Source: Acidobacteriota bacterium (GTDB lineage Bacteria; Acidobacteriota; Terriglobia; UBA7540). Taken from it: a DNA stretch of 19,572 nucleotides. The position numbers and the translations under genes are program-made. This document shows, piece by piece, positions 16,100 through 19,572 of this stretch. The first letter of the stretch is position 1; every line of letters starts with the position of its first letter. The stretch spans positions 1 through 19,572 of the forward strand of contig PMYF01000632.1 of NCBI GenBank assembly GCA_003171295.1, given 5' to 3'. The notes under the pieces are model-generated. The model ran no database searches. It saw only the letters and a program-made list of their open reading frames with translations, and had not been told where the DNA came from.

Positions 16100-17404
16100 A
16101 TGAAATATGTTCCGACAGTTCGCGAGAAAGACAAGGCCGTCATCATGGCGGCGGTAAGGCGGTTTGGCCCCGTATCGCAGGTTGGAATCCACGACTTGAC
16201 ACGGCTGCGCCCTGCGACCATATCCATGCTGGTAAGGGAGTTGTTGGCCGAAGGCAGGCTGCGAGTGAAGGGGCTTGCTGACAATCCCAAGGGAAGGAAG
16301 CAAATCCTGCTCCACATCAACGAGGCTTCGGGTTTCGTGGTCGCTGTCGACTTTGACGAGGAATTCGTCGATGTGGCGCTCGTTGACCTGCATCCCCAGG
16401 CGAAGTTTTCCCTCCGGCTGCCTACCGAATTGTCGCAGGGCATCGACGGGCTGGTTCAGCAACTTTTTTCCTGCGTGCGCAGGTTAGTGCGGAAATCCGG
16501 GGTCGGATGGGAAGACCTGCGGGGAATCGGCATGGGTGTGCCCGGCTTGGTTAACAGTCGTGACGGCATGATTATCATGTCGTCAACCATCGAGTTCTGG
16601 AAGCAGATTCCTCTCCAGCGCCTTTTCCAAACTGAATTTGGCATTCTCACGGTGGTGGAGAACAACGCCCGGACCAAGGCGATGGCCGAGAGGGTGCTGG
16701 GCGCGGGCGAAATGGCTGACGACATGATTTATGCAGAGTATGGAAAGGGCATCGGGGCGGGGATAATCGCAGGCGGCAAGGTTTTGCATGGACACAGCTT
16801 CAGCGCGGGCGAGTTTGGCCATACGCACATTCTCGAGGATGGTCCCGCCTGCAAATGCGGCAGCTTCGGATGTCTCGAAGCCATTGCGGGAATCGGAGCT
16901 CTGGAAGCCAGAATTCGTAAGGCCCTTGCGGAAGGAGGAGCTTCGCGCTGTCTGGAAATGGCCGGGGGAGACGCTAATTCGATCACCGGCTGGATGGTAC
17001 TCAAAGCCGCAGATCTGGGTGACAAGCTGGCGCGCGCCCTCGTGGAAGACCTGGGGAGGTCTCTGGGATTGGGTCTGGCCAACATGGTCAACTTGTTCAA
17101 TCCCTCCGTCATCGTGCTGGACTATCGCCTGCACGCGGCCGGTCAACCCCTGCTCGATCAAATCAGCCGCACCGTCCGTCTGCAGGCTCTCAGCCACGCC
17201 ACCGCGGACCTGGCGTTCCGTTTCGGAAAGCTCGGGCCGCGCATTGGTGTACTGGGAGCGGGTCTGCTGGTGACGGAGAGAATCTTCGAGGTGCCTCTCC
17301 TCAAGGCGCCCAAGTTCATTATCGACAGGATTGCCACTCCGGCCTCGCGCTCGGATCCCCGGCGCGACCCCGGCAGCCCAATGCCCCCGGGTCCAACAAC
17401 CTAG
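16100..17404 (+). CDS. ROK-family transcriptional regulator (NagC/Mlc-like)
   Basis: A 434-residue repressor with an N-terminal winged helix-turn-helix (about 12-60, RPATISMLVRELLAEGRLRVKG) and a sugar-sensing ROK domain (about 78-410). The zinc site is complete: GEFGH (H241) with C251-x-C253-x4-C258 in CKCGSFGCLE. Kinase features are missing: the phosphate-binding DxGxT reads DFDEEFV, and the usual END motif is ENN (188-190). It therefore acts as a regulator, not a sugar kinase. The ATG at 16100 is chosen because the helix-turn-helix follows directly; the frame is open from 16010, which would add 30 untypical residues, and the ribosome site is weak. Divergent from the epimerase/NagX/EamA operon, so probably its repressor and possibly autoregulated; the inducer is likely an amino sugar or its phosphate. 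Confidence 0.92.
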   Translation: MKYVPTVREKDKAVIMAAVRRFGPVSQVGIHDLTRLRPATISMLVRELLAEGRLRVKGLADNPKGRKQILLHINEASGFVVAVDFDEEFVDVALVDLHPQAKFSLRLPTELSQGIDGLVQQLFSCVRRLVRKSGVGWEDLRGIGMGVPGLVNSRDGMIIMSSTIEFWKQIPLQRLFQTEFGILTVVENNARTKAMAERVLGAGEMADDMIYAEYGKGIGAGIIAGGKVLHGHSFSAGEFGHTHILEDGPACKCGSFGCLEAIAGIGALEARIRKALAEGGASRCLEMAGGDANSITGWMVLKAADLGDKLARALVEDLGRSLGLGLANMVNLFNPSVIVLDYRLHAAGQPLLDQISRTVRLQALSHATADLAFRFGKLGPRIGVLGAGLLVTERIFEVPLLKAPKFIIDRIATPASRSDPRRDPGSPMPPGPTT

Positions 17405-17565
17405 CCTACAAAAAGCTTTTGGCCCTGGGTGGACGCCCCAACTGGATTATCCGAATGATGCAGATGGAGGGGCTCCATATTTTTCTCCAGGATCAAAGTG
17501 TTTCGGACAAGTTCCGCGCAAAGCAGCGTACTCCTTGCCGGGCGCTATTTTGCCTCAAGCGGGCA

Positions 17566-17777
17566 GCCACGGTCAGCGTTTTTCTGACCGTGGGCTTTTC
17601 TCATGCGCGATACCCCAATGGCAATCGCACGTCATCAATCTGAATCGGGCACACCGCTACCGTTGCCTTGTCCAAAGCAAAATCGTTGAAACTCGACCAC
17701 GGCCTATTCGTCTTTGGAGTTGACCGTGGGTTCGTCATCAAAGGAAAAGCCCACGGTCACAAGAGCAGTGACCGTGG
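17566..17777. repeat. REP-like palindromic repeat cluster (CCACGGTCA core)
   Basis: Hairpin one: CCACGGTCAG (17567-17576), 7-base loop, CTGACCGTGG (17584-17593). Hairpin two: CCACGGTCAC (17751-17760), 7-base loop, GTGACCGTGG (17768-17777). Both have perfect 10-bp stems extended past a one-base bulge by GC/AGC. The two are themselves inverted relative to each other: GACCGTGGGCTTTTC (17586-17600) is the exact complement of 17744-17758. A further half-copy, TGACCGTGGG, is at 17721-17730. This arrangement, between convergent genes, is typical of REP/BIME elements mobilised by TnpA-REP (RAYT) transposases. The first hairpin, with CTTTTC after it, could also terminate ROK transcription. Confidence 0.7.
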
Positions 17778-17848
17778 CTACTCCAATGTTGCTGATTTCA
17801 AAGCCGGACGGAATTATGGCGAACCACAGTTGGAAACCCACGATCTGG

Positions 17849-17863
17849 ACCAGTAATACTGGT
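17849..17863 (-). terminator. Small hairpin after lipoprotein gene
   Basis: ACCAGT-AAT-ACTGGT is a perfect 6-bp stem with a 3-base loop, 30 bases past the lipoprotein stop codon. It has no U-tract on the minus strand, so it is only a possible weak terminator. Confidence 0.25.
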
Positions 17864-17892
17864 TCGCTATGATAACCTCCTGTGGTTGCGGC

Positions 17893-18534
17893 TTACATTG
17901 GCAGGCCATTATAGGCCTGAGCTAACGGAATGATTGCCTTCAGCACGTCTTCCGCGGGCACTGCTACGCCGACACGGAACGGAAGGCGGCTGTCCTCGGA
18001 AACGGGAGTCAGCATGAGCCGGTTTTCAACCCGGTTGCCGAGGAAATACATACTGAACGCGGGGATGCGCACCGCGAACCCGTCGGGTGTGTTCGCGCCG
18101 CGATAGCGGGACAGGCTTTGGGCGATGTCCGCGTTGCCAAAGCTGGCCGTGGTGTAACCGGTCTCCTTCTTGACCACCGTCACCGAGGACCGTACCTGGC
18201 CGCCGGCGGTGACCGGGTAGATGGTCTCCGAACTGGCCGTGAGCAAGGCGTTCGCATCCTGGCCGGCCTGGTAGCCTTTTAGCCGGTCCAAGCCGATGTT
18301 GTACAGCGCCAGGGGCGGCGCCAGAGTGGCGCTCTTCACTTCGTCGGCCGACGTGAAGCCGAGGGCTTTGTAGTTTTGCTCGGTGACCAGCTTTTGGAAA
18401 GTGGCGAGCGCATTCGAGGCGGCCTGTTGAGCGTCGCCGGTTTGCGGAGGCGCATTTTCGCCGCGGTGCTGCGCGCAGCCGGCTGTCAGCAGCAGCGCGG
18501 CGGCGATCATCGGTATCCTGTGTTGCGAGCGCAT
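17893..18534 (-). CDS. Lipoprotein of unknown function, partner of cysteine peptidase
   Basis: A 213-residue protein, not recognised. It has a signal peptide with a lipobox LTAGC (lipidated C20), then a short Gln/Ala/Gly-rich linker and a globular part from about 35. The globular part includes a helical segment (NALATFQKLVTEQNYKALGF), a strand-rich middle (VRSSVTVVKKETGYTTASFG) and a conserved-looking end with VGVAVPAEDVLKAIIPLAQAYN. No catalytic motif is evident. The ATG at 18534 has GGAGG 8 bases upstream, inside the end of the preceding gene, and begins 4 bases after that gene's TAG, so the two are translationally coupled. Possible roles are an anchor, inhibitor or substrate-presenting partner of the peptidase; this is inference from context only. 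Confidence 0.75.
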   Translation of the reverse strand: MRSQHRIPMIAAALLLTAGCAQHRGENAPPQTGDAQQAASNALATFQKLVTEQNYKALGFTSADEVKSATLAPPLALYNIGLDRLKGYQAGQDANALLTASSETIYPVTAGGQVRSSVTVVKKETGYTTASFGNADIAQSLSRYRGANTPDGFAVRIPAFSMYFLGNRVENRLMLTPVSEDSRLPFRVGVAVPAEDVLKAIIPLAQAYNGLPM

Positions 18535-18538
18535 TTTA

Positions 18539-19135
18539 CTAACCTCCGGTGTAAGTGATGTTGTAGTAGTCGTTCCAGTGTGTGTGGTCGTAACTCGCGC
18601 CACCCACGTACTTGTCATAAGTGTAAATTTCCTGCGTGCCGCCGCCCGATACGGATGCGTTGGGGGGAAGCGGGTTGTTCACCGAGACGTAGTTGGTTCC
18701 GTCGATGGTGACATATCCGGTGGCGACCATCATGTGACCGCCGCCGGAGTTCCAGTGCCAGGAAAACGCGATCGGTTTCCTCGAGCAATAAATCTGGCTC
18801 GTGAGATCATTCCAGGACAGCGGGGCATTGGATGTCTGGGCGGCGGTGAAGCTGTACTTCTCGTACTCGGGCCATCCGCCGTTGACGCACGCGCCGGGAA
18901 CGGGAGTGTTGCAGCAATCTGTACGACCGAACCGCTTATTGGCCTCGTCGCACTCCTGGACGTTCGAAGCGGGATGCAGGAAGTCCATCGTCATTTTTCC
19001 GCTCGCAGCCCAGCACCACATTCCGGTTTGCTGCGCATCGAGGGTGACGGGCTGCGAGCCGATGTTCGCGGGATTGCAGCATCCAACATTGAACAACACG
19101 GAGCCGAGGGCAAGCCCGGCCAGGATCTTCTTCAT
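18539..19135 (-). CDS. Exported papain-like cysteine peptidase (C39/AvrRpt2-like)
   Basis: A 198-residue protein with a short signal peptide (KKILAGLALGSVLF) ending in VGCC; C19 may be lipidated, though the residue at -3 is Asn rather than Leu/Val. The active-site features of papain-fold peptidases are present: Q35/Q36 oxyanion and nucleophile C41 in QQTGMWCWAAS, H134 in GGGHMMVATGY, and N153 in SVNNPLPP. This order and spacing fit the PF12385-type 'papain-like cysteine protease' group that also holds AvrRpt2. Further cysteines (62, 74, 75, 83, 117) suggest disulfides and an extracytoplasmic location. ATG 19135 is chosen because AGGAGGAG lies 6 bases upstream and it begins the signal peptide; the open frame to 19294 is not coding-like. 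First gene of a two-gene operon with a lipoprotein. The substrate is unknown. Confidence 0.82.
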   Translation of the reverse strand: MKKILAGLALGSVLFNVGCCNPANIGSQPVTLDAQQTGMWCWAASGKMTMDFLHPASNVQECDEANKRFGRTDCCNTPVPGACVNGGWPEYEKYSFTAAQTSNAPLSWNDLTSQIYCSRKPIAFSWHWNSGGGHMMVATGYVTIDGTNYVSVNNPLPPNASVSGGGTQEIYTYDKYVGGASYDHTHWNDYYNITYTGG

Positions 19136-19572
19136 TGAATCTCCTCCTTGTGGCGGCAAGCCGCGGCGCTTGGATCCGGGATTTCCATTGTGGGTCCCCG
19201 AGAGGCCGACAGTAGAGCCAGGGTTTTCATTTTTGAGCGCCGTGCATGGATTAAAGCATCCTCGGCGGTGTCGTGTATGCTCAAAATTGCTCACTTTGGC
19301 GGGAAATCACTTTGGAACCCGCATCTGCCGCTTGTGCCTCGCCAATATGCCATCCGTGTGATACAGGCTGACGTCTGCCCTGATTACCTCCCTTATTCCT
19401 TCGCACGCCCGCTGGCGTCTGTCGGGTTTCAGGGGATCTCTTTTCGAGAGACTCTACTCGGCGAGAGTCAGATTCGGATAACACTTCTGCAGTAGTTTGC
19501 TCCCATCCGACCGGCGGTCGGGAATTTCTGAATCTTGCCCCTTCTAATATATTGCTAATAAAGGATTTAGCC
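19136..19572. other. Right-end intergenic region
   Basis: No convincing gene. A minus-strand frame at 19281-19484 is open from a GTG but lacks a ribosome site and any recognisable fold. TTTTGAGC (19231-19238) and GCTCAAAA (19279-19286) form an 8-bp inverted repeat about 100 bases upstream of the peptidase start, a possible control site. CCGACC-GGC-GGTCGG near 19507-19521 is a small hairpin. The last 35 bases are AT-rich and may begin the promoter of the next gene. Confidence 0.45.

Larger units (their letters stand above)
17405..17892. other. Intergenic region between convergent genes
   Basis: About 490 bases between the 3' ends of the ROK gene and the lipoprotein gene. The short open frames have no ribosome site or recognisable domain. 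The middle is occupied by REP-like palindromes; the first 160 bases (17405-17564) show nothing I can name. Confidence 0.55.

Noticed and set aside
17419..17643. Small gene downstream of the ROK regulator
   Set aside because: The frame runs through the REP-like hairpin, has no ribosome site and no recognisable similarity.
17566..17777. CRISPR array
   Set aside because: The repeats are inverted palindromes at irregular spacing, not direct repeats with uniform spacers, and no cas gene is present.

Overview
The window looks like chromosomal DNA from an Acidobacteriota bacterium, probably a Terriglobia or Solibacter/Bryobacter-type lineage. The main reason is a pair of very large Oar/CarboxypepD_reg-type TonB-dependent receptors of about 1100-1190 residues, with the plug motif LPLNxR, the C-terminal signature RxIQFGLK and a final aromatic residue. 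This architecture is heavily expanded in that phylum. The taxonomic call is inference, because no rRNA or marker gene is present.

Layout. (1) 1-1886: remnant of an IS21-family insertion sequence on the minus strand. It has a complete istB, the last third of istA, and a small two-zinc-finger passenger gene. (2) 1857-5147: a TonB-dependent receptor whose 5' end is missing exactly where istA also breaks off, so both genes are truncated at one junction. (3) 5148-6239: about 1 kb without a convincing gene, holding a strong hairpin and a promoter/operator-like palindrome. (4) 6240-9803: a second, intact TonB-dependent receptor. (5) 10014-12047: an exported GH20 beta-N-acetylhexosaminidase. (6) 15533-12175 on the minus strand: an apparent operon of aldose 1-epimerase, NagX/HGSNAT-type membrane acetyltransferase and EamA/DMT transporter. 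(7) 16100-17404: a ROK-family repressor divergent from that operon. (8) 17566-17777: a cluster of REP-like palindromes between convergent genes. (9) 19135-17893 on the minus strand: a tight two-gene operon of an exported papain-like (C39/AvrRpt2-like fold) cysteine peptidase and a lipoprotein of unknown function.

Working together (inference). Regions 4-7 read as an amino-sugar glycan module: TonB-dependent uptake of an oligosaccharide, GH20 cleavage of terminal GlcNAc/GalNAc, a NagX-type membrane acetyltransferase, an epimerase for the released sugar, a DMT permease, and a ROK repressor. No sugar kinase, deacetylase or deaminase is present, so the pathway would have to be completed elsewhere. 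The peptidase/lipoprotein pair is a separate unit and the least explained part of the window. The IS/receptor junction needs checking as either a real deletion or an assembly artefact.
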